Part shown: in pieces, positions 11,197 through 22,435 of the stretch
How positions within the stretch are numbered: position 1 is the first letter of the stretch
Layout of the letters: every line of letters starts with the position of its first letter
Origin: Bemisia tabaci
Taxonomy: Eukaryota > Arthropoda > Insecta > Hemiptera > Aleyrodidae
DNA length: 64,000 bases
Assembly (NCBI RefSeq): GCF_918797505.1
Contig: NC_092793.1
Location: forward strand, 75,203,912-75,267,911
Reading direction: 5' to 3'
The notes under the pieces: generated by a model
Database searches by the model: none
What the model saw: only the letters and a program-made list of their open reading frames with translations
Told to the model about the DNA's origin: nothing
Made by a program: the position numbers and the translations under genes

Positions 11197-11852
11197 ACCG
11201 CCGCATATAAATTGACAGGTATCGTTTACCACTGTGTGGAGTCCTACTAATCGCACGATATGCGATCGTGAAACTTGGTTGGTAGCAGATGGAATTTTGT
11301 GACGGGAAAATTGAATTTCAACTTAAATATTCAGAATAATAAATCTAAGATGGCGGAAGTGGCCGAAAGCGATACTTGGCGCCTCCGAAATTATCCAATC
11401 TTGCAATCCAGGTATCTGTTTTTTTTCTGTTCAGGCTCAAAATTGACGTCCATTTGTTGTTTTTGGCGTGCTCTTCATTTTGTTTGTGTTGAAACTGCTT
11501 GTTTATTTCTTCATGAATTTATTTTTCTATTCCTTTCTTTTTTATTTTCTCATTTGATCGTTTGGAGGAATGCAACCAAATTTCATGATTTTTACGCCAT
11601 ATACGTAAAATCAAACTGGCCACAACCACCCTAATAGTGAGTCAGTTTGCTTTGACGCTTTTTAAACTCCTCAGACCCTCGACAAAATACGAATTTTGAA
11701 CAAAAAATAGATACTCTACTTTAAACACTGAGACGCGTGACTGTACTTCGAGTCTTGGATTTTAGGTTAGACAAGCTGCCAATCGACCAAGAATCGCTTG
11801 TTATTCATACATTTAAATGGGCGAAAAACAGTGCTGCCAACCTTTAAAAATC

Positions 11853-11987
11853 GCCTGTGTCACACCACAAAACCAGTTATCAAAATATCAAGGTCAGGTG
11901 TTGTGATTGGCTTATTCGATGACGTGGACCAATCACAGCACTTGACCTTGACATTTTGATGGAGTATTTTGATAGTGTGACACAGGC
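11853..11987. mobile_element. Small foldback MITE
   Basis: GCCTGTGTCACAC at the left and its exact inverse at the right, with inner arms AAGGTCAGGTGTTGTGATTGG / CCAATCACAGCACTTGACCTT. 135 bp, no TSD identified. Confidence 0.65.
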
Positions 11988-12345
11988 TAACCGCCACTGT
12001 GTGATAGACCGGAGGCCGGCCCACCGAGGAAAGTCTCAGTAGTCCCACATGACCAGTCTGTGCCTGTTCAGGAAACAGGGAATCTAATCAACGAGACGTA
12101 TAAATGCAGCTTTCAAGGAGCAGTAACTACTTCCTTACATTCCTGACATTTTCGTGAAAAGCAGAAAGATGCAAAGCTTTGTCACCGGTATTTAGAAAAG
12201 ACACGAGGCTACGAGAAGTAGGGAATCACTTTATTTGAGAACCCTTGCCGGGTCCTCTCTGTATTATACAGATTGTATAAACCATGAAAATATTTTGCGT
12301 GAAAGAGCACCGTTTAATGTTTGCATATTACTCTCTTGTGTTTAG

Positions 12346-12437
12346 GTACACCCAAACATGAAATGACCAGTTGGAGCTGTATGGAATCTCTCTTCAATTT
12401 TGTCATGGAGCGTTTACCGCTTGACTCAAGAGAGTAG
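12346..12437 (+). CDS. Probable terminal coding exon of the same unidentified host gene
   Basis: A good acceptor (CTCTCTTGTGTTTAG, ending at 12345) opens an exon whose only long frame takes one base from the previous exon. It reads TPKHEMTSWSCMESLFNFV and ends LPLDSRE followed by TAG, 29 residues in all. This phase matches the donor at 969/970. A candidate poly(A) signal ATTAAA lies at 12511-12516, followed by a GT-rich stretch, so the 3' UTR would be about 100 bp. I do not recognise the tail, which has several aromatic and sulfur residues but no known motif. If correct, the intron 970-12345 carries the opposite-strand THAP gene, two SINEs and many MITEs. The exon is short, so chance cannot be excluded. 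Confidence 0.38.
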
Positions 12438-12510
12438 CCCGAAATTTAAGCTATAAGTTTTTCATGGGTCTCATCAATGTTCAAATGTCTGTATATTTTC
12501 CTATAAAATG

Positions 12511-12516
12511 ATTAAA
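12511..12516 (+). promoter_or_regulatory. Candidate poly(A) signal (ATTAAA)
   Basis: It lies 74 bp after the stop of the proposed terminal exon and is followed by a GT-rich stretch (TTTGTCACTTTGTGTGG). Supports the exon, but only weakly. Confidence 0.3.
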
Positions 12517-12539
12517 TGATCACAAATGCATTTTGTCAC

Positions 12540-15100
12540 TTTGTGTGGATGTAAAGTTTATTTGCAGTGTGAGGTAGTGTCTGTATAAAGAACTCTGTAC
12601 ATTTTGATCAAAGATCTCTATCTAAAAGTTTTTTTCCGGGCTGCAGAAGGTTTAACTCTTTGTACCCAAGATGCGGAAAATTGAGGAAAGAATGAAGATG
12701 AGAAAAATGAATTTATAGCTCAGGAAAATGTTTCTCAGGACTAGTCAGTGGCTGAGATGACTAAATATTGATCCCGCTTTTGTCATTCTTTACTTTTAGG
12801 CTCTTCAGGGATTATTATTTCTCTTGTTAATTTTACTTGAGCGGTCAGACCGCGTTGAAAATAAGTATGGTAAGTTCTTCTTGATTTCGGACTCACAATC
12901 AAACAGAAAACTGAGTGATAGTAATCCGATGATCAGATTCAGGCAACATTTACTATGCTTTTGGTTCAAATTTACTGCGGTATGTCAAGTACAGTCAGGA
13001 TTTTAAGTGTTTTCTCTCTCGTTCATCTAGACGAGTCCAAAATCAGAAAACCATTCAGTAGAAATTACGATTTTTTTTTTTCTTTTTTTTCATTACTGGT
13101 TTCCGTAGCATATCAAAACTTCTGAAAGAGCTTCATTTAAATTTTGGAAATGTTTTGTACCGTTCGTATTTTTTGCACCACTTTTTTCATTTTTCCTCTT
13201 CTTTTTTTCTTTTTGTAAGTTTCAAAGAAATCTCAGAAGAATGACCATCAGTAATAGGGGTTCATGAGCATAGTCTGAAAATTTAATCAGCAAATATTCT
13301 TCATCCTTTTGTGAAGGTGCTCCGAGTGAGCTTCACCATACCTACTCAGATTATTAGCAAAAAAAAAAAGAGGATAAAAAGAATAAATGATAAGGATGAG
13401 AAATAGTAAAGACTTCCTCGGAAAAAAAGGCCATCAATATATCAGTAATATCATCTCGGTGATAAAGAACGTGAGAGGAAAGTTAAAAGTGAAACGAAGT
13501 GTATATTTTGCTCTTTGTGCATGCTTAAAATACCTCAACCAGTGGAAGTTAATTGTGAGGACCACTAGACAAGGTATGAAATCAAGCATTCTGATACATG
13601 TTCCATAATCAAAATTTCACGTAGAACACATTTCGCGCAACGAAAATTACTGAAATTAACTCCTAACCAAGAGATTTAATGTTTCTTGAAGCGTGAATTC
13701 AAACCTCCCGCTCATGAAAACTCAATGGTCTGCGTGAGTCAAATCGCACACTAAACGTTACTGTGGTAGTCGCTGCAATACGAAAATACGGTAGCCTCAA
13801 TTATGACGCTTTGGCTCAGCTGTAACAAATTGTTACCTACACTTTGAACGATAAAGGTTGGGAAAGGAACAATGCTCGATCGAGAAGTCTGCCGAAACTG
13901 TTGTAAGGCACGATTTGACTCACGTACAGTATTGAGTTTCTTGTGGCCGGGCAATTTAAATTTCCTGTAACCAATGTAAAATTAAAACGTCATTATCTTA
14001 GTTAGGAGTTGATTTCAGTAATTTTTTATACAAAAATCGTGTTTTCCGTGAAATTTTGGTTTAGAAACGTATATCAGAGTGCTTAAATTCGTACATTGTC
14101 TATGCATTGGCCCATTATGCATTTTAAGCACGAAATACCATAATAAAGGTTAGCATCAGGAAAATTCTATTTTTGATCATAATTGCACTCGTTAGTACTC
14201 CAACCATTTTTTATGTATTTTCTAAGGAAATCTTTTTTTTTTTTCGTGGTTTGCCCATGCTTTGAACATAGTTGACTATCATCTATTGAAAAGCCTACAG
14301 GTTGTATTTACCTCTAAGTGATACCTAACTTTCATGTTATTGTAAATTGTGACCACTCATTATCCCTAGCTGTCGTAAAATTAAGATCGTGTTTAATTCC
14401 CTGAAAGTACAAATTTTATTTTCTCTCTTGTTATGTTCCACATTTTGAATGAGGCATAGTGTGTTCGTTGCATAATTTTATTCAATCACTGATAAGCTTA
14501 CTTTTAGGCAGTTTACGCACTGATGATTTCTAAAAGGTTGGTAGGAGTCAGTGCTCTGAATATTCCAACAGAAAAATAGTTTTACACACGTCTATTTCCC
14601 GTATAGATACATTTTTAATATCACCAATCATTGTTTAAGAGTTGCTATCATTTTATTGCTCTGCATTTCTTTAAATCATTCAGATTCTTTCGACAGAATG
14701 TTGTCATTAGCCCTCAAAATTGATGGAAACTTCTAATTTTTCTCCGCTGGCGAGGCATATCGCCTCCGTAACTCTGTTATACTTTATGGTCATAGTTCAT
14801 TCTTGACTCGCTGTATAATTCAATTTTTCAATTAGTTTTAAGTATTCAAGCTGATCATCTAATTTCTTCAACGTTTCATCCTGTTAACACATTCCTATTT
14901 CAATGTTCCACTTTTAATTGTTCATATTAAGAAGATCGTTCCGACTAAATACCATTATATTTTTGGAAATCAATTGATATTTTTTGAAGTAGATAGTATA
15001 GTATACTTACCTGCTAATCAGCCATGACCTCAAAACGCATATTGACGGCCAAAGTGTGACACCACGTATCTCCATGGTCCCTACTTCACAGTTGTCTTTA

Positions 15101-15103
<3 letters not shown>
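12540..15103. other. AT-rich unique DNA, no gene or repeat recognised
   Basis: Open frames are short (up to 73 codons) and featureless. A 70-bp stretch at 12800-12869 has exon-like edges but is not supported (see rejected items). Confidence 0.4.

Positions 15104-15147
<44 letters not shown>
15104..15147 (+). repeat. Run of 44 A
   Basis: An uninterrupted homopolymer that ends one base before the TIR element at 15149. A retrotransposed poly(A) tail is possible, but nothing upstream looks like a retroelement. Confidence 0.9.
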
Positions 15148-15148
<1 letters not shown>

Positions 15149-15597
15149 GCGACAAAAATGTACCCAAAAACGTTTTGCAGGGGGTGAGTCTACGGTACGT
15201 GTGGACTTGAAATCGCGAAAAATCAAAATCTTAGCTGATACTAATTCCGAGATATCGCAAGTTAAAATTTTTATATAGTAAATGCACGTTTTCTACTGAC
15301 TTTGATCGATTTTTACTTATTAGTCCACTGAGTCAGTGTTGATCTTTCGATTCATGTTGATTGAATACATACCCTCTTGGTACATGCAGACTACCTATCA
15401 TACTCTTTTTTATAACTGAACGATTCGCCTTCCGCTGCGTCTGCAGCAATTGTTGTTATAAATATTTTGTGCGTGCTGATTTCAGCTCATTACATGCTTG
15501 ACTCTCTGAAGGTGTCATGTGCGCAAGTAGCGATTTTAAGTCCATACGTACCTTAGACTCACCCCCTGCAAACCGTTTTTGGATACATTTTTGTCGC
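15149..15597. mobile_element. 449-bp element with TIRs of about 65 bp
   Basis: The left end GCGACAAAAATGTACCCAAA and the inverse at the right end match through GCAGGGGGTGAGTCTA. The interior is AT-rich and non-coding. No clear TSD. Confidence 0.75.
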
Positions 15598-15716
15598 ATT
15601 TTTTATTGCTTCAAGACCACTGTGCCTTATCAGGAGAGTCAAGAAACAGCTTGACTTTTTTTCCTCCCTATTCAATGGTAACATTTCCCCTAAAATTATT
15701 GACTACCCCAATTTAT

Positions 15717-15826
15717 TGGATGATATGGACATTTCCAATTAATCGTGGTAGTACTGCAACATTTCGACTAGTAACCGAATGTATTGGGGAACTACTACAA
15801 TTAATTGGAAATGTCCATATCATCCA
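15717..15826. repeat. 110-bp hairpin with perfect 27-bp arms
   Basis: 15717-15743 (TGGATGATATGGACATTTCC...) is exactly complementary to 15800-15826, and the inner part also pairs imperfectly (GTAGTACTGCAACATT). The overlapping frames on both strands are consequences of the palindrome. It could be a small MITE or a hairpin RNA source. Confidence 0.7.
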
Positions 15827-15829
15827 GCA

Positions 15830-17060
15830 ACCCCGTACTCTTTTTTTCCGTGTCGATATAAAAAATGTATCGTGTGTTTTGAGTAGTAATATCATACGAG
15901 TAGATGCACGGTGGCCCCTATGTTATATAAGCGCCAGTAAATCAAAACCCCTAGTTTTATAGGTACGCGGGATCACATTTAGGCCATCGGTATATGAAAT
16001 ATATATTTTTGCATCAGTCACTCTACTGTCCAAAATAAGATAGCTGTAACTCAATTTTAGATGTTTCTATTTTTATCAAACAAAATAAATCTTCTATTAT
16101 AAGAGAACCAGCTAAAATTTATCTTTAATTTTTTCAGAGTTACTGTGTCATATCATTAAAAACACATGCTTGGAAAAAAAGCGCAAAAGTAATTAAGTTT
16201 TCTCGTGATCGAGAACGTTGTTTAGATGAGAATAAGGTGAAGTTTTAAAAAACGTATAGAGTAAAATCATGTCGTTTTCATTTTGGACAAAAGCTTTGCT
16301 CCTCCAGTTTTTAAAGCAATGCATGTTTCTATACCTAATTTGTTTGTCTTTCCTTTTTGAAAAGAAATTGAATTATTTTGAATCAAAATAAAAAGGCAAA
16401 TGTTTACTGAGCTATCGAATATCATACCTCTTTCTCCCGTCTAATTGCATTTTTTAGGTACCGCAGAGCAAATTAGGCTCGAAGGTGATCTCAGATGACA
16501 CTTTGTAAAAAGGGACAATGGCGGTCTAACACCAACCCCCTTCCCTTCTCAAATACAAAATAAATGAATAAATCAAGTTGGCCTCTTCATAAAATGTGGA
16601 GGATTTTGAGAAATAAAGTTGTATCTCGCCATAACGTTTTCAAAGCGGAATTAAAAGTAGAATGTTGTTTCCGGAAACTCGTTATTTCGAGCAACTTTTA
16701 AACGATGAACAGTCGCAAGGACTTGAGAAAATGAGTGCTGTTTCCGGGAATTCATTTTTTCAAGAAACATTACAGCAAAATACGACTGTAACTGCGCACG
16801 ACATTTCCGTCATCTAGGTATGAAATTTTATTTGAATGAATTTTCCGTTAAGAACAGCTCAAATTTCTACTGAGATTTCTTTTTCAATTTTTGCAAACTT
16901 GGTGTCACGGACGTCACATTTTTTTAATCTTTTTTTTTTTAAATAACGGGGAGGAAAGAATTTTGAATAAATTCATCGACCTTCTGTTACTTTGATAAAG
17001 ATATTCATGTCTTTTTTCAAGAACAAACATTTTCTAAAATCTAAGTTAAAGTAAAAACAC
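15830..17060. other. AT-rich unique DNA, nothing recognised
   Basis: No frame above about 40 codons has any recognisable content. It ends at the target duplication of the 17-21.8 kb composite. Confidence 0.4.
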
Positions 17061-17068
17061 CAAAGGAC

Positions 17069-17776
17069 CAGGCCCGCCACATCCCATCTCGGGCCCTGGT
17101 ACCAGTTTTAAGGTCCGGGCCCCGAGCACGGAGGGGGGGGGGGGTCAGAGGGGCATCCCCCGAGACATTATAGAATTTATACGACTAATCGGACGCATTT
17201 TGAAGCTTCCATAAAGGATTTTCCCATCAATTTCAGCGGAATAATTATGTTTTTTTTTCTACTTTCAGCACAAAATACTTGCTAATTGTTGCATTCAAAA
17301 CATCTGGAAAATTTTTATTTTATTTTTTTTTTGGGGGGGGGGGGCATATGATACTATTTTCAGTTCTAAGAGGGCCAGGCCCCCCTGGACTCCCCCTTCG
17401 TTTGTCTATGGCAAGGGAGTTGAGCCATGAGCCATTGAAGACGAGGATGCCCAGACTGGAGACTCTTAGCATCTGACGACGGAAGAAAATGAAACGCAGT
17501 TACTAAAAATATCCCTCTGTACTGAAAATCTTGAAAATAGATAAAATTTTCCAAGAAGAATACTTCTTTGAAAATTTAAGAAGAATTCCACAGTGCCCCA
17601 GCGTGTTTCTGAAAATCTATTCACCTTTTGCGAAATTTTTAGGGTAAATTTTTCACTTTTTCTTACGAAACAAGGGTTGCATGTGAATTCGTAGTGGTTT
17701 TTCACGGGTAACACGGGCCCCCTCCGGGCCGGGCCCGGTACCAGGGACCCAGTATCCTCCCCTTGTGGCGGGCCTG
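17069..17776 (+). mobile_element. hAT-like non-autonomous element, left copy of the composite
   Basis: 708 bp, TIRs CAGGCCCGCCACA / TGTGGCGGGCCTG. It contains a G-run (about 17334-17343) and no transposase. It is about 95% alike by eye to the copy at 21056-21755, in the same orientation. Left flank CAAAGGAC (17061-17068); right flank CCTTCATG (17777-17784). The two flanks differ, so this copy is not a simple insertion. Confidence 0.85.
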
Positions 17777-18381
17777 CCTTCATGCACGCTGGGCTTGTCG
17801 ATTTCCTTTGACATTTTTGCAGTGGTGAATGCATAGCTGAAGTGCGCTCCAGCTAGAATTGTATTTAGCAAATGGGTGGTTTTTATAGGAGGATTATAAA
17901 TTAAACAAGTGGTTAGAAATGGAAACAGAATAATATGAACTATGCAAAACGATAATCCGGTATCGGAACTTGGCTGATTTGAAAAACGCCTTCAAACGCG
18001 GCGTGATACCTCACGCATTCCGGAGAGTTCAAATAGTTGTATCATTGCGCCGTAAGAATGCGACGGAAGATTACGATGGAAATAGCCTTCATGCACGCTG
18101 GCCTTGTCGATTTCCGTTAACATTTTTGCAGTCATGAATGCGCTTAAGTGCGCTTCAGCTAGAATTGTATTTAGCAAATGGGTGGTTTTTATAGGAGGAT
18201 TATAATTATACAAGTGGTTAGAAATGGAAACAAAATAATATGAACTATGCAAAACAATAATTCCGAGTATCGGAACTTGGCTGTTTTGAAAACGCCTTCA
18301 AATGCGGCGTGATACCTCACGCATTCCGGAGAGTTAAAATAGTTGTATCATTGCTCCGTAAGAATGTGACGGAAGATTTAA
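17777..18381 (+). repeat. Satellite monomers of about 306 bp (two in tandem)
   Basis: CCTTCATGCACGCTGGGCTT at 17777 recurs at 18088. Each monomer carries a 65-bp box (17987-18051 and 18293-18358), giving a 306-bp spacing. The array is interrupted by the foldback pair and resumes at 20747. Confidence 0.8.
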
Positions 18382-18390
18382 ATGGAGATA

Positions 18391-19302
18391 ATGTCCGTGA
18401 AGTTAGCAACCCGACTTTTAAAAATTTAAATTTTCTCTTTTGCTCATCATTGCTCATCATTTGCTCACCTCGAAAATCGCTTTCATTTTTTTTGCTCAAG
18501 CATGTACCCCCCAAAAATCGAAATTGAACTTTCAGATTGGTCATTGACCTTAGCACCCCCACTTTGTCCGATTGACCTGAAAATGGTCTCAAATGACGCA
18601 GGATCATTTGCTCACCCTTGCTCAGCCCTTAGTTTTTGTTGCTCACCTCCCCCTTCCCCCAAAATGAAAGGCGGCATTTTGGGGGACATCAAAGGCAGCA
18701 CCCCCACTTTGTCCTTTTGAGCTGAAATTGGTGTCAAACGACGCAGGATCATTTTTTTACGTTTGCTCAGCCCTTAGTTTCCGTTGCTCATCACCCACTT
18801 CCCCTCCGAATGGAATGGCGACTTTTTGGCGAACATCAAAGGGAGCGTACCGACTATGTTCGCAACCGTCATTCGTTTTCGGGAGGAGGTAGGATTCGGG
18901 CAACGGAAACGAAGGGCTGAGCAAACGTGAGCAAATGATCCTGCGTCGTTTGACACCAATTACAGCTCAATCAGACAAAGTGGGGGTGCTGCCTTTGATG
19001 TCCCCCAAAATGCCGCCTCTCATTTTTTTTGGGGGGGGGACGGAGGGGTGAGCAACTAAAACTAAGGGCTGTGCAAAAGTGAGCAAATAATTCTGCGTCG
19101 TTTGAGACCATTTTCAGGTCAACCGGACAAGGTGGGGATGCTAGAGTCAATGACCTATCTGAAAGTTAAAGTTCGATTTTTGGGGGGTACATGCCTCAGC
19201 AAAAAAAATGAAAGCGATTTTTGAGGTGAGCAAATGATGAGCAATGATGAGCAAAAGAGAAAATTTGAAATTTTAAAAGTTGGAGCGCTAACTTCAAAGA
19301 CT
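18391..19302. mobile_element. Foldback element, left copy of the inner pair
   Basis: 912 bp and almost entirely inverted repeat. Ends are ATGTCCGTGAAGTTAGCA and CTAACTTCAAAGAC(T). Each arm holds two diverged tandem units of about 165 bp, marked by GACGCAGGATCATTT and TGCTCAGCCCTTAGTTT. The 9 bp to its left, ATGGAGATA (18382-18390), recur to the right of the second copy (20738-20746). Long TIRs with subterminal tandem repeats and a 9-bp duplication are typical of Foldback/MULE-type elements. All overlapping frames are spurious. Confidence 0.8.
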
Positions 19303-19826
19303 TTGGTTTACCATTTCAGTCGGTGCGATACGGACATCCATCAAGTTTAAATAGTTGCATCAAGACCCCGTCAGCGCCGACCGACGCGTCTGTCAATCGA
19401 ATCAACTACAGGTATAATGCGTAGGAAGTCAAAACGCCTTCAACTTTTTGAACGCAATACGGACATCCGTCGAGTTTGTATAGTTATATCAAGGCGCCGT
19501 AGCAAACGCGTCCCATAGTTTATCGATATAGACGAATATAAGTTGAGAGAGGCCAGTCGTAATGCCTTCAATTTTATACATACGTATTTTTGGGCAAAAT
19601 GAGAGACGACGTTTCTCCATTTGCGATGTTGCAGACTTCCTTAGAAATTTTATTTTTCTTTCGAGAAACTGGTCAACATGAAACTTAAATTTTCCATGAT
19701 TTTTCGCATTCCATAGAAGAAGATTTGGGTCAAAATTTAAAGTCGTAAATTTGGATTGCTTCTAATGGAAGAGACGAAATAAGAACGGTAATTTGGAAAC
19801 ACCGCAATGGAGATACGTGGTTTCGC
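19303..19826. repeat. Spacer between the two foldback copies, containing 65-bp boxes
   Basis: About 524 bp. It contains one full 65-bp box (19434-19498) and a degenerate one near 19320-19381. Its right end (GAGATACGTGGTTTCGC) resembles 62050-62066. It appears to be another satellite fragment, different from the 306-bp monomer outside. Confidence 0.5.
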
Positions 19827-20737
19827 ATGTCCGTGAAGTTAGCACCCCGACTTTCAAAATTTTAAATTTTCTCTTTTGCTTATCATTGCTCATCATTTGC
19901 TCACCTCGAAAATCGCTTTCATTTTTTTTGCTCAAGCATGTACCCCCCAAAAATCGAAATTGAACTTTCAGATTGGTCATTGACCTTAGCACCCCCACTT
20001 TGTCCGATTGACCTGAAAATGGTCTCAAATGACGCAGGATCATTTGCTCACCCTTGCTCAGCCCTTAGTTTTTGTTGCTCACCTCCCCCTTCCTCCCAAA
20101 AATGAAAGGCGGCATTTTGGGGGACATCAAAGGCAGCACCCCACTTTGTCTTTTTGAGCTGAAATTGGTGTCAAACGACGCAGGATCATTTTTTTACGTT
20201 TGCTCAGCCCTTAGTTTCCGTTGCTCACCCCCCACTTCCCCTTCGAATCGAATGGCGGCATTTTGAAGCACATCAAAGCGCACCGACTATGTTCGCAACC
20301 GCCATTCGTTTTCGGGAGGAGGTAGGATTCGGGCAACGGAAACGAAGGGCTGAGCAAACGCGAGCAAATGATCCTGCGTCGTTTGACACCAATTTCAGTT
20401 CAATCAGACAAAGTGCGGGTGCTTCCTTTGGTGTCCCCCAAATGCCGCCTCTCATTTTGGGGGGGGGGACGGAAGGGTGAGCAACAAAAACTAAGGGCTG
20501 TGCAAAGGTGAGCAAATGATTCTGCGTCGTTTGAGACCATTTTCAGGTCAATCGGACAAAGTGGGGGTGCTAAGGTCAATGACCTCTCTGAAAGTTCAAG
20601 TTCGATTTTGGGGGGAGGGGTACATGCCTGAGATAAAAAAAATGAAAACGATTTTCGAGGTGAGCAAATGATGAGCAATGATGAGCAAAAGAGAAAATTT
20701 AAAATTTTAAAAGTCGGGGTGCTAACTTCACAGACAT
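19827..20737. mobile_element. Foldback element, right copy of the inner pair
   Basis: 911 bp, same structure and orientation as 18391-19302 (ATGTCCGTGAAGTTAGCA ... TGCTAACTTCACAGACAT). It is followed by ATGGAGATA, the partner of the 9 bp left of the first copy. Confidence 0.8.
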
Positions 20738-20746
20738 ATGGAGATA

Positions 20747-21047
20747 GCCTCCATGCACGCTGGGCTTGTCGATTCCCTTTGAAATTTTTGCAGTGGTGAA
20801 TGCATAGCTGAAGTGCGCCCCAGCTAAAATTGTATCTAGGAAATGGGTGGTTTTTCTACGAGGATTGAAAATGAAAGAGTGGTACGGAATATAACAAAAG
20901 AATATGAACTATGCAAAACGATAATCCGGATATTGGCTGATTTGTAAACGCCTTCAAACGCGGCGTGATACCTCTCGCATTTCGGAGAGTTCAAATAGTT
21001 GTATCATTGCGCCGTATGAATGTGACGGAAGATTTAAATGGAAATAG
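20747..21047 (+). repeat. Satellite monomer of about 306 bp, continuation of the array
   Basis: GCCTCCATGCACGCTGGGCT onwards, homologous to 17777-18381, with a 65-bp box at 20949-21013. It is cut by the second hAT-like copy at the same monomer position (CCTTCATG) at which the array begins after the first copy. Confidence 0.8.
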
Positions 21048-21055
21048 CCTTCATG

Positions 21056-21755
21056 CAGGCTCGCCACATCCCATCTCGGGCCCTGGTACCAGTTTAAAGG
21101 TCCGGGCCCCAAGCACGGAGGGGGGTGGGGGTCCGAGGGGCATCATCCGAGAAATTTTAGAATTTATACGACTAATTGGACGCATTTTGAAGCTTCCATC
21201 AATTTCTGCGGAATAATTTTTTTTTTTTTTTCTTATTCTTTCAGCACAAAATACTTGCGAATTGTTGCATTCAAAACATCTGGAAAATTTTTATTGTATT
21301 TTTTTTTTTGGGGGGGGGGGCATATGATACTATTTTCAGTTCTATGAGGGCCAGGCCCCCCTGGACTCCCCCTTCGTTTGTCTATGGCAAGGGAGTTGAG
21401 CCATGAGCCATTGAAGTCGAGGATGCCCAGACTGGAGACTCTTAGCATCTGACGACGGAAGAAAATGAAACGCAGTTACTAAAAATACTCCTCTGTACTG
21501 AAAATCTTGAAAATAGATAGAAATTTTCCAAGAAGTATACTTCTTTGAAAATTTAAGAAGAATTCTACAGTGCCCCAGCGTGTTTCTGAAAATCTATTCA
21601 CCTTTTGCGAAATTTTTAGGGTAAATTTTTCACTTTTTCTTACGAAACAAGGGTTGCATGTGAATTCGTAGTGGTTTGTCACGGGTAACACGGGCCCCCT
21701 CCGGGGCTCGGGGCCCGGGCCCCGGCACCAGGGACCCTTCCTTGTGGCGGGCCTG
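21056..21755 (+). mobile_element. hAT-like non-autonomous element, right copy of the composite
   Basis: 700 bp, CAGGCTCGCCACA ... TGTGGCGGGCCTG. Left flank CCTTCATG (21048-21055), right flank CAAAGGAC (21756-21763), the mirror of the flanks of the left copy. No transposase. Confidence 0.85.
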
Positions 21756-21763
21756 CAAAGGAC

Positions 21764-22435
21764 CCATCATTTACAACCTAATCTCGACATTATTGTTCCA
21801 ATCTCTCTGCGTTAGAAAAGATAAAAATGCGCAATAACGGAAATTCCACCGAAATTCAATACATATCCATGACGTTTAGAGCTTAAAACGTTTAATGTAT
21901 AGTTTTTACCATGCAAAAATGATTATTCACAGTGACGAAGTACTTTTTCAAATAAGCTGTCTTGTCGTTTAAAAACTTTTAATTTCCATCAGATCTCATT
22001 TGCTTGCAACTTAAACATGATTCAACTACGATCTTGGTTTAAGGGCCGTTCATAACATACTTAACGCTCTAGGGAAGGGGCGGGTCGAAGAGAGCGTTAC
22101 ACCATTTCGTTTTCACGTGTTAAAGGATGAGGACCTGCGTCCCAAAATCATTACGACGAGGAAGGGAAGTGTGGGGGAGTCGAAAAAGCCGAAATTGGTG
22201 TTACGTATCTTAGCTCTTGTGCTTAATGAGTCTAATTTCAAGAGAACCGATTGATTCTAATCCAACTGCGGTTTTTGAAATTATACGTTACACTTGTTGT
22301 ATCATCCTAAATTGAAGGCGCTCTGAAACAGCAAGTTGATTTGAAAAGCCGTGGACGGGAAAAGGATTCTTTTGAGGACTGCACATTTCTGTCCAACGCG
22401 AACTAAAATGCGTTTTATGAGGTGACTTTAAAAAA
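21764..22435. other. Unique DNA with one partial 65-bp box
   Basis: Nothing coding is seen. GTTGTATCATCCTAAATTGAAGGCG at about 22296-22320 is the right half of the dispersed box. Confidence 0.4.

Noticed and set aside
12800..12869. Possible exon (ALQGLLFLLLILLERSDRV) resembling the last membrane helix of a family-B GPCR
   Set aside because: Splice sites look fair, but the phase does not fit the exon at 879 and it lies past the proposed poly(A) site. The peptide is too short and too generic (Leu-rich) to name.
18391..20737. Many 60-96-codon ORFs on both strands
   Set aside because: They repeat in mirrored form in both foldback copies and arise from the inverted repeat, with no conserved start or domain.
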